Below, in pieces: positions 30,334 through 38,526 of a DNA stretch of 46,632 nt. The notes beneath the pieces were generated by a model. That model was not told the origin of the DNA. It saw nothing but the letters and a program-made list of their open reading frames with translations, and did no database searches. Source of the DNA: a virus; the IMG/VR virus record IMGVR_UViG_3300050019_000128, positions 1-46,632 of that record, one strand, 5' to 3'. A program made the translations under genes and the position numbers. Within the stretch, counting starts at the first letter, position 1, and each line of letters starts with the position of its first letter.

Positions 30334-30597
30334 TCAAGCGTGTCTGTACTCGCTGCCCTCGTCGTACGGGTATTTTTCGACTGGGCGCTGTGGCGGTTCC
30401 TCTCCGTCAAAGTGCAATAGCTCAAATTCCTTGCCAAACTGGCGGCGCCATTGCTCCTTGATATTGGCCAAACTGGCGGCGCCATCTGCATAGATAAAGC
30501 CAGGCATATTGACGCTAAAGACCATCGGGTAATAAGTGTCGTCCATGCCGCGGCGCCTAACGTGGGCTGTTATCTGGAATTTGCTTGGGGGAATCAT
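30334..30597 (-). CDS. hypothetical early protein
   Basis: An 87-residue protein from ATG 30597 (AGGAG upstream, overlap with the previous stop). It starts MIPPSKFQITAHVRRRGMDD and contains FSVNMPGFIYADGAASLANI, an alpha-beta pattern. The C-terminus PQRPVEKYPYDEGSEYRHA is charged. Family unknown. Confidence 0.55.
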   Translation of the reverse strand: MIPPSKFQITAHVRRRGMDDTYYPMVFSVNMPGFIYADGAASLANIKEQWRRQFGKEFELLHFDGEEPPQRPVEKYPYDEGSEYRHA

Positions 30598-30791
30598 GGC
30601 TGGGAAACTCCTACAGGCTCGACGCTGATCGTGTATGGCGGCAAGCACTGGAAGCGCTGGTAAATGTGATAGAGCATTAGTTCTCCTTCCATACCGATAT
30701 TAAGTGTAACCAGCATAGATTCTTCAAAAACGATCTCAAAGACAGGAGTTTCTAGGCCAGGCCTGCGCACGGTTAGCTGAAAAAACTTCAT
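30594..30791 (-). CDS. hypothetical early protein
   Basis: A 65-residue protein from ATG 30791 with GGAG upstream. MKFFQLTVRRPGLETPVFEI and VFEESMLVTLNIGME suggest a small beta-sheet. It overlaps the next gene by 4 bases. The leftward terminator at 30828-30859 lies just before it, so expression may depend on read-through. Confidence 0.55.
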   Translation of the reverse strand: MKFFQLTVRRPGLETPVFEIVFEESMLVTLNIGMEGELMLYHIYQRFQCLPPYTISVEPVGVSQP

Positions 30792-30827
30792 GTCGGGCGT
30801 CTCCAAATGTCGCCATTCTTCCGGTTC

Positions 30828-30859
30828 AAAAGGCGCCGCGGTTGCTGTCCCGCGGCGCC
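30828..30859 (-). terminator. rho-independent terminator/attenuator (leftward)
   Basis: GGCGCCGCGG and CCGCGGCGCC form a 10-pair stem (30832-30841 with 30850-30859) followed by TTTT on the minus strand. It sits between the second and third early genes. No obvious promoter follows, so it probably acts as an attenuator or antitermination target. Confidence 0.75.
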
Positions 30860-30870
30860 GGCCTGGGTTG

Positions 30871-31092
30871 TTACGCTACCAATGGGCGTTCCCACACAAA
30901 CACAACTATCCCGCCATCACGATAAGTTCTTTCTGAGGTGAATCCAGACTCTGCCGCGTAGTCCCGGCACTGGCACACCGACCAATCCCCCGCAGAAACC
31001 AGGGGCTGCCGCTTGCCGTCCGCCACTGCGTACAGGTAGCAGCCGATCCCCGGATAGTAGGCGCCTTCGTAACGCGGATCGTTCGGTTTCAT
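30871..31092 (-). CDS. hypothetical early protein
   Basis: A 73-residue protein; a weak GAAG site precedes the ATG. GAYYPGIGCYLYAVADGKRQ, SVCQCRDYAAESGF and GGIVVFVWERPL suggest a small mixed fold with possible Cys pair. Second gene of the early operon; unknown function, perhaps a host-takeover protein because of its position. Confidence 0.55.
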   Translation of the reverse strand: MKPNDPRYEGAYYPGIGCYLYAVADGKRQPLVSAGDWSVCQCRDYAAESGFTSERTYRDGGIVVFVWERPLVA

Positions 31093-31210
31093 GGTTGCAC
31101 TTCGCTTTCTTCATTAGAACTGGCACTGATCTCCCCGCCGATCCCCGCGCCACCGGGGAAGGGAGGGATGCCAGAGGGGGCCTACACCATTGTGCGTTGC
31201 GCTCCATCTC

Positions 31211-31438
31211 TCAGCCCTCCCTCGCCATGATCTCTTCCAACGTCCAGGCGGCGCCGCGCTCTTGAGCCGCTTTGCGGTGCCGGAGTAGGTTCAAGTCATA
31301 TTCAAGGGAAGCAATCTCTTCGTCAATGGTGAGGGCCGGCAATGGCTCGCCCCATGGCACTTGGCCTATAAAGTTTGCCTTGCTCTCTTCCAGCCCGCGG
31401 TAAAATGAGTCGTTCACAATGGAGATGATCGGGTTCAT
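31211..31438 (-). CDS. first early gene, hypothetical
   Basis: A 75-residue protein; AAGGACAGAGACA precedes ATG 31438. It begins MNPIISIVNDSFYRGLEESK and ends in a helix (DEEIASLEYDLNLLRHRKAA...). It is directly downstream of the leftward promoter at 31481-31508, so it is probably expressed first. No family recognised. Confidence 0.6.
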   Translation of the reverse strand: MNPIISIVNDSFYRGLEESKANFIGQVPWGEPLPALTIDEEIASLEYDLNLLRHRKAAQERGAAWTLEEIMAREG

Positions 31439-31480
31439 TGTCTCTGTCCTTTCGAAGCGTGGTTATTGCTCTGGTGACCA

Positions 31481-31508
31481 ACAATAGCTTGCAGCGTGCC
31501 GTTGTCAA
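31481..31508 (-). promoter_or_regulatory. early leftward sigma70-type promoter
   Basis: On the minus strand TTGACA (31508-31503) is followed after 16 bases by TATTGT (31486-31481). It lies 43 bases before the first early gene, in the divergent region separating leftward early from rightward late genes. Element copy f lies about 55 bases upstream of it. Confidence 0.65.
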
Positions 31509-31561
31509 ATAATAATCGGCACAATACGCAAGTGCCATAAAGGATAAAGACTTGTGTATGT

Positions 31562-31581
31562 AATCCTTCAAATGAAGGATT
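31562..31581. repeat. dispersed palindromic element, copy f (perfect, divergent control region)
   Basis: AATCCTTCA-AA-TGAAGGATT has 9-base arms and sits upstream of the early promoter, where an operator would be expected. Confidence 0.75.
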
Positions 31582-31676
31582 TGAATTCGTAAGCACAACT
31601 GAACACCAAGCGCAAGCACGCGCCAACAGACTCGAGCGCACAACCGAATAGTCTTGACCGGCTTGCAAGCCATGGT

Positions 31677-32132
31677 ATGATCTCGGCCATGTGTCGCATC
31701 GCCAGGCCAGTCCCATTGATTACTTGTGATGAGGTTGCGTGTCCACGCATGGGCACGCCTTGCCACGTACCACGCAAGGCGCCCAATCAATACGGCTACG
31801 TGATGATACGCTGGCAAGGCAAGATGATCGTTGATCACAAGTATCTGTGGCAACTGGAGAATGGGCCAATCCAGCAAGGCATGGTCTCGGATCACATCTG
31901 CCGTAACAGGCCCTGTTGCAATGTAGATCACCTTCGCATCGTCACCCAACGCACCAATTGCACTGAGAACCACGCGCGCAACTCGCCGACGCATTGCCCT
32001 CATGGGCATGCCAAGACACCGGAGAACTATCGGCCGCGCGTGAAAGAGCTTGGGCGGATATCTCATCAGTGCGTGGTCTGTCTGCGGATTCGCCAGCGTG
32101 CAATGCGGTCTGCCACTCGCAATGTGAGATAG
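31677..32132 (+). CDS. HNH endonuclease (zinc-stabilised)
   Basis: A 151-residue protein from ATG 31677 or 31689; neither has a strong ribosome site. VDHKYLWQLENGPIQQGMV, SDHICRNRPCCNVDHLRIVT and THCPHGHAKTPENY then CVVCLRIRQR form the DH...N...H fingerprint and Cys/His clusters of phage homing-type HNH enzymes. It lies at the divergent junction ahead of a second HNH gene and the terminase. It could be a homing gene or a packaging accessory. Confidence 0.75.
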   Translation: MISAMCRIARPVPLITCDEVACPRMGTPCHVPRKAPNQYGYVMIRWQGKMIVDHKYLWQLENGPIQQGMVSDHICRNRPCCNVDHLRIVTQRTNCTENHARNSPTHCPHGHAKTPENYRPRVKELGRISHQCVVCLRIRQRAMRSATRNVR

Positions 32133-32139
32133 TTCACAA

Positions 32140-32166
32140 TTGTTTGGGTCTGATAATCGCTATTAT
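32140..32166 (+). promoter_or_regulatory. weak candidate late promoter
   Basis: TTGTTT (32140-32145) and TATTAT (32161-32166) are 15 bases apart, a short spacing. The gap 32133-32479 otherwise holds element copy g and a doubtful ORF. A late promoter is expected hereabouts. Confidence 0.25.
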
Positions 32167-32229
32167 GTGTGGTGAATCACGCAACACATCGCCATAAGTC
32201 TATATCTTGAAAGGAAAAGGGAGAGCAAA

Positions 32230-32246
32230 GCGTCAAATGAAGGATT
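32230..32246. repeat. dispersed palindromic element, copy g (hybrid)
   Basis: GCGTCAAATGAAGGATT lies in the 32133-32479 intergenic region, with the CGTCA and TGAAGG half-sites around AA. Confidence 0.6.
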
Positions 32247-32470
32247 CCTCGCAGGGCAGGCTTTCTGGCCCAGGCTTGAGCCGCCACCCCACCCCTTTTG
32301 AGGGCGAGCCGGGGCGTCTTATCCCCTGCACCCGGATTCTGACGACAGTTTGTAGGCGAGGTTTGAGCCGCGGCCCCGGTGTTTCTCGAAATGGTACTTA
32401 CGTCGAATTGGATGTTATCGCCGTGCGAAGCCAAAACCTGCCTCTGTCACGTCCTGGCGTGATTTGGTAG
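32237..32470 (+). CDS. doubtful ORF in the 32133-32479 gap
   Basis: A 77-residue frame whose ATG lies inside element copy g. The product (MKDSSQGRLSGPGLSRHPTP...) is low in hydrophobic core residues and rich in Arg, Pro, Gly and Ser. GGGAGAG is about 13 bases upstream, too far for a good ribosome site. It may be non-coding leader of the late operon instead. Confidence 0.25.
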   Translation: MKDSSQGRLSGPGLSRHPTPFEGEPGRLIPCTRILTTVCRRGLSRGPGVSRNGTYVELDVIAVRSQNLPLSRPGVIW

Positions 32471-32479
32471 AATCAGGAA

Positions 32480-33004
32480 ATGCGAAAACTTGAAGAGTAC
32501 CATTTGGTGTGGTTGGCCCGTCATCCATGGAGAAGTGAGGATTGGCTTCGAGCCCATCTTCTTGACGGGTTCGACATACACCACATAGACGGCGACCATG
32601 GTAACAATGATGACGCAAACCTTGTTTTGATAGAGCATTCCGACCATTTCATGCTTCACGGCCTTTTCAGGATAGGGCGAATACAAAAGGTAAAACCGAA
32701 GAAAAAAGAGAAGGACCCGGAGTTGGAGAGGGCGGAAATGCATCTGGGCTGGGAGTTGTACCGGTTGAGGAGTAATGGTTCTTCTTGGCACGAGATTGCC
32801 AAAAGGTATCGAATGAAGATGGAAACTGCTATAAGGAAGGCCAGGAAGTATGCGAAGAAGGCGAAGATTCTGTGGCCTCCGGAAGTTCCCAGTAAACCTC
32901 GATCTATCGTCAAGTTGAAGATCAAAAAGAGTCATGCTGGCCGGGACAGGTCGTTCATCCATTCCAGGAGTTTAAGTGTGGATGAGATACCTTGGATCAA
33001 ATGA
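32480..33004 (+). CDS. HNH endonuclease with C-terminal helix-turn-helix
   Basis: A 174-residue protein. FDIHHIDGDHGNNDDANLVL then EHSDHFMLHG is a clear HNH core (double His, N, H). Residues about 100-127 (GSSWHEIAKRYRMKMETAIR KARKYAKK) look like a helix-turn-helix. AGGA is almost adjacent to the ATG, so the start is uncertain. HNH proteins next to terminase genes can be part of the packaging motor, or can be homing enzymes; position fits either. Confidence 0.75.
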   Translation: MRKLEEYHLVWLARHPWRSEDWLRAHLLDGFDIHHIDGDHGNNDDANLVLIEHSDHFMLHGLFRIGRIQKVKPKKKEKDPELERAEMHLGWELYRLRSNGSSWHEIAKRYRMKMETAIRKARKYAKKAKILWPPEVPSKPRSIVKLKIKKSHAGRDRSFIHSRSLSVDEIPWIK

Positions 33005-33018
33005 GGTAACTGTCAAAT
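32997..33018. repeat. degenerate tandem cores of the palindromic element
   Basis: TCAAATGA (32997-33004) and TGTCAAATGG (33011-33020) occur 7 bases apart at the stop of one gene and start of the next. They carry the core but not the full arms, so they may be chance or decayed copies. Confidence 0.3.
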
Positions 33019-33361
33019 GGCAACACGGGATCAGGTCCGCAAGTGGAAGGAGACACACCGGTTAAAGCCGAAGATGTTGCGGGATTACCAGTGGGTGTAC
33101 GAGCATCCGTTGGCAACTGAGGGTGAGGTAGTGACGCCAGTTCGGACGATGCTGCGGGGCCAGTTGTTGAAGGATGCCGGGAAATTTCTGGCGATGATGC
33201 AGCGGATGGAGGAGGAGCATCGAGTAGCGGTGGGGAAGAACCGGGCGGCGAGACTGGAGCGTGAGCGGGAGACGAGGACGGTGAACCGTGTTGATGATGA
33301 TGGGGGATTGGACTTGGTGGAAGAGTGGATTAATGAGCGGGAGAATCGGGCGGGTGCTTGA
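33017..33361 (+). CDS. possible small terminase subunit
   Basis: A 114-residue protein; GAGG lies about 10 bases before the ATG. It is basic and helical: RDQVRKWKETHRLKPKMLRD, MLRGQLLKDAGKFLAMMQRM, then KNRAARLERERETRTVNRV. It sits two genes upstream of the terminase large subunit. A DNA-recognition role in packaging is inferred from position, size and charge, not from a recognised domain. Confidence 0.4.
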   Translation: MATRDQVRKWKETHRLKPKMLRDYQWVYEHPLATEGEVVTPVRTMLRGQLLKDAGKFLAMMQRMEEEHRVAVGKNRAARLERERETRTVNRVDDDGGLDLVEEWINERENRAGA

Positions 33362-33542
33362 GGACTACTGGTGGCTTGCCCGGCAGTTGGAGATGTTGTG
33401 GGAGCAAGGCCAGGGCGAGAGCGAGTTGGCGGATGGGTTGCGGGGCAGGATGGACGGACCGTGGCGGGGGATGGTTCGGCGCGAGTGTTGGGAAGATTTG
33501 GAGGTCAAGCCAGATGTTATCGCCGGGCCAGTGGCATCTTAA
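33333..33542 (+). CDS. small hypothetical protein between terminase genes
   Basis: A 69-residue frame from ATG 33333; GTG 33354 after GGGAG is an alternative. VLEDYWWLARQLEMLWEQGQ, ADGLRGRMDGPWRGMV and WEDLEVKPDVIAGPV look like a true Trp-rich coding sequence, and the overlapping frame that extends the terminase upstream does not. It overlaps both neighbours. The function is unknown; a packaging accessory is possible. Confidence 0.5.
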   Translation: MSGRIGRVLEDYWWLARQLEMLWEQGQGESELADGLRGRMDGPWRGMVRRECWEDLEVKPDVIAGPVAS

Positions 33543-35340
33543 AGTCCCGACCGTGGAGATGGCGAACGTCAAGTACCGGCGGGACATCCGGGCGCGGGCG
33601 CTGGGGGACGTGAAGTTCCAGGCCGGGATCAAGCACATCTGCAAGAACGACATCATCTTTTTCATCAACGTGTTTGTGTGGCAGTACAACCCGAACAAGC
33701 TGGGGGACGAGGTTGGACCGTTCATCACCTGGGATTTTCAGGAGACATCGATCCTGAAGATGCTGGGGAATGTGGTGAGGCGGAAGGATATTTTGGTGGA
33801 GAAGAGTCGCGAGATGGGGGCGAGCTGGCTGATCTTGATTCTGTTTTTGTGGCTGTGGCTGTTCTGGCCGCGGCTGAAGTTTCTGTGCATGAGCAGGATG
33901 GAGGAGTTGGTTGAGTCGGACGATGAGGACAGTCTGTTTTGGAAGCTGGACTTCATGTTGGAGAGGTTGCCGGCGTGGCTGCGTCCCAAGATGAAGCGGC
34001 GGAAGAAATACTTTGGGAACCTGGAAAATGGATCGAGCATCACGGGAACGGCTACAACGGGCAAGGCTGGCGTGGGCGGTCGCGCAACTGCAATACTGCT
34101 TGACGAGTTTTCCCAAAACAAGGATGACTACGAAGTCTTGCACCGCACAAGCGATACTTCCAAGTGCCGAATTTTTAATGGAACGCATCTTGGCCTCGAC
34201 ACAGCGTTCTACGAATTGAGCCAGCGGGCGGACATGGATAAATTGGTGATGCATTGGACGGAGCACCCGGACAAAAGGAAGGGGATGTACCGCTATGACG
34301 CAGACGGAGGAAAAGTCGAAGTCCTCGACACGAGCTACGTTTACCCTGACGATTTCCGCTTCGTCATGGACGGGTCTCCTACGGGCGGCCCTTTGGCTGG
34401 TTTCCGCTCTCCCTGGTATGACGGTGAATGCATCCGGAAAGGGTCGTCGCGGGCAATCGCGATGGACCTGGACATTGACCCAAAAGGATCAGTCAGCCAA
34501 TTCTTCGACCGGCTCATGATTATGACGCTGGTTCGGTCCTACACCTGCGAGCCGTATTGGGAAGGGGAGTTGAACTACGATCGAAGCTCGGGGCGCTCTG
34601 GTCAGTTCGTTCCGCTCAAGGGCGGGGCAATGAAGCTGTGGCTCAGGCCGGACGGCACGGGGAAGCCGGCGCCGGGAATCTATGCCTTCGGGGTGGACGT
34701 GGCGACGGGGAATGGGGCAACGCCGTCGTGCATCGGCGGGTTCAATGCCATGACGGGGGAAAAGATTCTGGAGTATTCCAACTCGCACATTCTCCCGGAG
34801 AAGCTGGCCTACTTGCTGGTGGCGCTGTGCTGGCTATTCAAGAGCGAAGATGGTCAAGGGGCCATGCTGGGCTGGGAGACGCCTGGGCCTGGGCTGATGC
34901 TCGGGACGGTGATAATGAAGGACCTCGGCTATCGAAACGTGTACTACAACGCCAAGCAATACATCGGCGGGGAACCATCGGAAAGGCCGGGCTGGATCAA
35001 CAATCCAAGCAACCTTGAGCACCTATTGGAAGAGTACCGAGCCGGGCTGCATTCGAGGCAGTGTCTCAACCGGTCGAAGAAGTCACTGGAAGAATGCCTC
35101 GCTTTCGAGTATGACTCTAGAGGCGTGCCAAGTCACGGCAAGGCGACTTCGACGAACGATCCATCAGCGGCCAGGTTCAACCATGCCGACCAAGCAATTG
35201 CCGACGCCATTGGCTGGAAGTTGGTCAAGAGTCTCGGGGTCCAGCAGACGGTGAAGAAGGTCGAGCCGCCCCCCACGGTGTTAAGTCTTCAGGGCCGGCG
35301 TGATTGGCACAACCGGCGGGAACGAGAGGAGTTTGTCTGA
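33514..35340 (+). CDS. terL: terminase large subunit
   Basis: A 608-residue protein. ATG 33514 has a GGAGG site 9 bases upstream; the frame continues upstream only as an Arg/Trp-rich shadow. Residues 96-105 (EKSREMGASW) are the terminase-type variant Walker A, and ILLDEF (194-199) is Walker B. A GVDVATG segment and FNHADQAIADAIGW near the C-terminus fit the RNase H-like nuclease. It cuts and pumps DNA through the portal encoded next. Stop overlaps the next start (TGATG). Confidence 0.85.
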   Translation: MLSPGQWHLKVPTVEMANVKYRRDIRARALGDVKFQAGIKHICKNDIIFFINVFVWQYNPNKLGDEVGPFITWDFQETSILKMLGNVVRRKDILVEKSREMGASWLILILFLWLWLFWPRLKFLCMSRMEELVESDDEDSLFWKLDFMLERLPAWLRPKMKRRKKYFGNLENGSSITGTATTGKAGVGGRATAILLDEFSQNKDDYEVLHRTSDTSKCRIFNGTHLGLDTAFYELSQRADMDKLVMHWTEHPDKRKGMYRYDADGGKVEVLDTSYVYPDDFRFVMDGSPTGGPLAGFRSPWYDGECIRKGSSRAIAMDLDIDPKGSVSQFFDRLMIMTLVRSYTCEPYWEGELNYDRSSGRSGQFVPLKGGAMKLWLRPDGTGKPAPGIYAFGVDVATGNGATPSCIGGFNAMTGEKILEYSNSHILPEKLAYLLVALCWLFKSEDGQGAMLGWETPGPGLMLGTVIMKDLGYRNVYYNAKQYIGGEPSERPGWINNPSNLEHLLEEYRAGLHSRQCLNRSKKSLEECLAFEYDSRGVPSHGKATSTNDPSAARFNHADQAIADAIGWKLVKSLGVQQTVKKVEPPPTVLSLQGRRDWHNRREREEFV

Positions 35341-35543
35341 TGCCGATTCTCCAGCTCATCGCGTGGCTCATCATCCTGGGTGTCGGACTCTGGGCCATGA
35401 ACTTCCTCCTGGCGCCGTACATGGAGCCGTGGATACTGGCTCTCATCAACAAGATCGTGATCGTCCTCGTGGTCATCATGCTGCTCTGGTTCGTCCTGGA
35501 ACTGTTCGGCATGGCGCCCAACATTGCGCATCATCCCTTCTGA
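35340..35543 (+). CDS. small two-helix membrane protein, holin-like
   Basis: A 67-residue protein with its start overlapping the terminase stop. Two hydrophobic spans (LQLIAWLIILGVGLWAMNFL; then LINKIVIVLVVIMLLWFVLE) are separated by a short APYMEPW turn. Topology and size fit a class II-type holin; a similar small family is known as Thivi_2564-like membrane proteins. No lysozyme is adjacent, so the lysis role is tentative. Confidence 0.6.
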   Translation: MPILQLIAWLIILGVGLWAMNFLLAPYMEPWILALINKIVIVLVVIMLLWFVLELFGMAPNIAHHPF

Positions 35544-35567
35544 GCCAGATAGGAACGATCATGCAAA

Positions 35568-37406
35568 GTGGCTAACGACTTCGACATCGGCCGCCTCGCC
35601 CAGGCCATGCAGAACGCCCGGCTTGTCCTCCGCACCCCGCGCCAAAACCGTTTCGATATGGTCCGACAGTACGTGGGCCGCCGATGGAGCGAAGAGGGGT
35701 CTATCCAGACGGTCCCTTGCAACCTGCTCTCGGCCTACGTCGGCATCGTGGGTCGGAAGCTCATCGCCCACAACCCGCGGGTAATGCTCTCGACTTGGAA
35801 CCGATCGGCCAGGCCGGTTGTGACGGCCATGGAGACCTGGGCCAACCAAGAGATCGAGAGAATCAAGCTCCAGAACACTCTTCAAAGGATCGTCGTCGAT
35901 GCTCTTTTCTCAGTGGGTATCTGCAAGGTTGCGCTCGCAACGCCTGCCGATGCGGCGATTAGCGGATGGCGCTCCTCTGCCGGCCAGCCTGTGGCTGAAC
36001 GGGTGGATTTGGATGACCTTGTGTTCGACGTTCACGCCCGTGATTTCTCCGAGTGTGGGTTTATTGGACACCGTTTCCGGGCCCCTATGAGCGTTATCCG
36101 CAAGTCCAAGATTTACTCCCGCGACCGGAAGAACCTGGAGGTCGAGCCCGACCGCATCTACAACATGGAAGGTGATGAGCGGATTGGTCTGCTCGGCCGG
36201 ACAACGCTCGGCGGCGACCAAGAGGAATATGAGGACTTCGTTGACCTATGGGAAGTCTACTTGCCCCGCCACAAGGTAGTTCTGACTCTGAGGGACGACA
36301 ACCTGCTCGGCGCGAGTGGTGGCGACTCTGGCCCAGACCGGAACTATGGAAAGGCCCTGCGAATCCAGAAGTGGCTGGGACCGGACTCGGGGCCGTATCA
36401 CTTCCTGGGGTTCGGAGTGGTGCCGGGCAACCCGATGCCGAAAGCCCCCCTCCAGGACTTGTACGACCTGCACTTGTCGATCAATGCGATACTCCGGAAA
36501 ATCATCCGCCAATCTGAGCGGCAGAAGCAGGTCACCTTCATCCAGGGCGGCGCTGCCGAGGACGGCAGCCGGCTCATGGAATTGAACGACGGTGAGATAG
36601 GCCGCATCGACAACCCCGAGAAGATCAAGCAGGTCGACGTCGGCGGCCCGAACCAGCAGCTTTACATGATCTTCGAAGCGATGAAGACCCTCTTCTCTTG
36701 GCTGGCCGGCAACCTGGACGTGATGGGCGGCCTGTCTCCGCAGGGCGACACGGCGACCCAAGAAAAGCTACTCAATGCCAACTCGTCAGGCACCCTCTCG
36801 GAAATGCAGCAACGGACGGTCGAGTTCTCCGCGGATGTGGTGAAGTCCTTGACCTGGTATTGGCATCATCACCCGCAGACGGTCATGAAGTCCGAGTACC
36901 ACGCGCCTGGCCTGCACGGCATGAGTGTGACCAGAAGCATCCACCCGCCTGGCCGCGGCATCGGCCCGCGCGGCAAGAAGCGTCTCTCGCGCGACCACAA
37001 CTTCGACGACATGGACATCAAGGTGGATCCGTACTCGATGCAGGCCCAGACGCCGCAACAGCGGTTGCAAATGATGCAGCAGCTTGTCATGCAGGTCTAC
37101 CAGCCGATGGCACAGATTGCCCAGCAACAGGGCATCTCTCTGGACCTCAATGCCTTCTTCGAGAAGTGGGGCAAGTATGCGGACTTCCCCGACATTCAGG
37201 AGTTGCTTACCGTCCAGGAACCTCCGGAGCAGAAGGGAAGCTCGGGACCGTCAGATGATGCAGGTTCGGGCAAGCCTCCGGAAACGACGCGGAATTACAC
37301 GCGGCGGTCGATGGGCGCCCAGGGTCCGCAGAACCAAGTTCTGCAAATGTTGCAGGCCGGGGCCGGGCAGAAGAACGGGCAAACCTCAAACGGAATGGTG
37401 AAATGA
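35568..37406 (+). CDS. portal protein
   Basis: A 612-residue protein from GTG 35568; AGGA is rather distant upstream. It has features of podovirus-type portals: helical DIGRLAQAMQNARLVLRTPR N-terminus, a mixed domain, IGRIDNPEKIKQVDVGGPNQ, MKTLFSWLAGNLDVMGGLSP and QGDTATQEKLLNANSSGTLS. The C-terminus is Gln-rich and flexible. It lies between terminase and scaffold/capsid genes, as usual. It forms the DNA channel to which the adaptor and nozzle attach. Confidence 0.8.
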   Translation: MANDFDIGRLAQAMQNARLVLRTPRQNRFDMVRQYVGRRWSEEGSIQTVPCNLLSAYVGIVGRKLIAHNPRVMLSTWNRSARPVVTAMETWANQEIERIKLQNTLQRIVVDALFSVGICKVALATPADAAISGWRSSAGQPVAERVDLDDLVFDVHARDFSECGFIGHRFRAPMSVIRKSKIYSRDRKNLEVEPDRIYNMEGDERIGLLGRTTLGGDQEEYEDFVDLWEVYLPRHKVVLTLRDDNLLGASGGDSGPDRNYGKALRIQKWLGPDSGPYHFLGFGVVPGNPMPKAPLQDLYDLHLSINAILRKIIRQSERQKQVTFIQGGAAEDGSRLMELNDGEIGRIDNPEKIKQVDVGGPNQQLYMIFEAMKTLFSWLAGNLDVMGGLSPQGDTATQEKLLNANSSGTLSEMQQRTVEFSADVVKSLTWYWHHHPQTVMKSEYHAPGLHGMSVTRSIHPPGRGIGPRGKKRLSRDHNFDDMDIKVDPYSMQAQTPQQRLQMMQQLVMQVYQPMAQIAQQQGISLDLNAFFEKWGKYADFPDIQELLTVQEPPEQKGSSGPSDDAGSGKPPETTRNYTRRSMGAQGPQNQVLQMLQAGAGQKNGQTSNGMVK

Positions 37407-37726
37407 CCGGACGCATCATCGGCTCAGGTTCAAAGACCCGCTACCTCATCGACAACAAGGAAGTGACCGAAGCGGAGTTTGACCTTGCCTTCCCGCCGAA
37501 GCCGATCCACTCCGGGGATGATCTGGCCATCGGCTGGCACAAGCCGGTCTTGAGCGATGCACTGGCGGTCCACCCGAAGCAAATCCCAGAGGCAATGGCC
37601 CGCGACAAGAAGCACGGGCTCAACATCGAGTACACTCCGGACGGCAGGCCCATCTTGACGAGTCAGGCCCAGAAACGGAAGATGATCAGGTCGTTAAACT
37701 ACCACGAGAACAACTGCTACTCTTAG
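37403..37726 (+). CDS. conserved phage protein of unknown role
   Basis: A 107-residue protein overlapping the portal stop by 4 bases. IGWHKPVLSDALAVHPKQIP and EAMARDKKHGLNIEYTPDGR followed by LTSQAQKRKM match a small protein found beside portal genes in many environmental phages. Soluble with mixed fold. Possibly a portal or capsid assembly accessory. Confidence 0.6.
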   Translation: MTGRIIGSGSKTRYLIDNKEVTEAEFDLAFPPKPIHSGDDLAIGWHKPVLSDALAVHPKQIPEAMARDKKHGLNIEYTPDGRPILTSQAQKRKMIRSLNYHENNCYS

Positions 37727-37736
37727 GCAGAGCCAG

Positions 37737-38087
37737 ATGGACACCCCGTTCTACAAGCGCCGCAAGAGCGGCAAGTATCCACCCGGCGCGCCGCAATCAA
37801 AGGGACCGACAATGCCAGATGGAATCGAAACCGTGACTCACGACCTCATTCTCAAGTATGATCCAGTTAAGCAATGTGTTGGCGTCGTGTTCGACAACAC
37901 GCAATTCACGACCTGGGAATTGATGCTCGGCGTCCTGGAGATGGGCCGGCTGTTTCTGGAGACGCAGCGGCAAATGGCCATCTCCCAGAAGATGCAACAA
38001 GCTGCAATGAACCAAATGATGCAGCAACAACAGGCAGCGCAACAGGCTGCGCAAGTCGCCAAAGCAATCGAACTCGGAAGGCAATAG
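37737..38087 (+). CDS. hypothetical protein with Gln/Met-rich coiled end
   Basis: A 116-residue protein. A basic N-terminus (FYKRRKSGKYPPGAPQSKG) precedes a small beta part (DLILKYDPVKQCVGVVFDNT), then a Met/Gln helix (KMQQAAMNQMMQQQQAAQQA). ATG 37812 inside is a possible alternative start. Likely virion-associated or assembly-related; family unknown. Confidence 0.55.
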   Translation: MDTPFYKRRKSGKYPPGAPQSKGPTMPDGIETVTHDLILKYDPVKQCVGVVFDNTQFTTWELMLGVLEMGRLFLETQRQMAISQKMQQAAMNQMMQQQQAAQQAAQVAKAIELGRQ

Positions 38088-38089
38088 TT

Positions 38090-38356
38090 ATGATGAGTGA
38101 TGCAGCAATAGCAATCGTGGTTTCCGGCTCTATCACTATTGCAACAATGGTGGTAGGATTCCTGACGCTTTGGATCAAGCTCAAATACGGGGCAGAGAAG
38201 TTGGATTCGGTTGAAAAGAGAGTTGCTGTAGTTCAATACCAAACGGACGGATTGGCAAGGGCGCTGGCTGTTGAGTCCAAGGCAGCCGGGACCGCAGCCG
38301 GGTATGCAGCCGGGGTTGCCGACGAGAAAGGGAAGAACGGTCCAGAGATAAAATGA
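38090..38356 (+). CDS. single-span membrane protein (holin/spanin-like)
   Basis: An 88-residue protein; GGAAGG precedes ATG ATG at 38090/38093. One N-terminal membrane span (AIAIVVSGSITIATMVVGFL TLWI) is followed by a helical cytoplasmic or periplasmic part (KLDSVEKRVAVVQYQTDGLA). Small single-span proteins in this place often belong to lysis modules. Its stop overlaps the next short gene. Confidence 0.55.
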   Translation: MMSDAAIAIVVSGSITIATMVVGFLTLWIKLKYGAEKLDSVEKRVAVVQYQTDGLARALAVESKAAGTAAGYAAGVADEKGKNGPEIK

Positions 38357-38514
38357 CACCTGAAAACCAAGTCGGTCAGTTCAAAGCAATTCTCATTGCC
38401 TTCGCCCAGGGCACACAAGTTGATACCGAGACTCTTCGTAAAGCCGTACAATGGGCACTGTCCCAACTCAATCCCCAACCTAGATATGGGGATGTACTAC
38501 CTCTTCACTATTGA
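38353..38514 (+). CDS. small hypothetical protein (53 residues)
   Basis: ATG 38353 overlaps the preceding stop (ATGA). The product MTPENQVGQFKAILIAFAQG and TETLRKAVQWALSQLNPQPR is helical with normal codon use, so it is likely a true short gene coupled to the membrane protein. Function unknown. Confidence 0.6.
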   Translation: MTPENQVGQFKAILIAFAQGTQVDTETLRKAVQWALSQLNPQPRYGDVLPLHY

Positions 38515-38526
38515 AAGGATCATCCG

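Noticed and set aside
31562-31581. Palindromic element read as a terminator
   Set aside because: The centre is two bases and no T-run follows; unsuited to an RNA hairpin.
33358-33513. 52-codon upstream extension of the terminase frame
   Set aside because: Arg/Trp/Gly-rich and overlapped by a better coding frame; ATG 33514 has a strong ribosome site.
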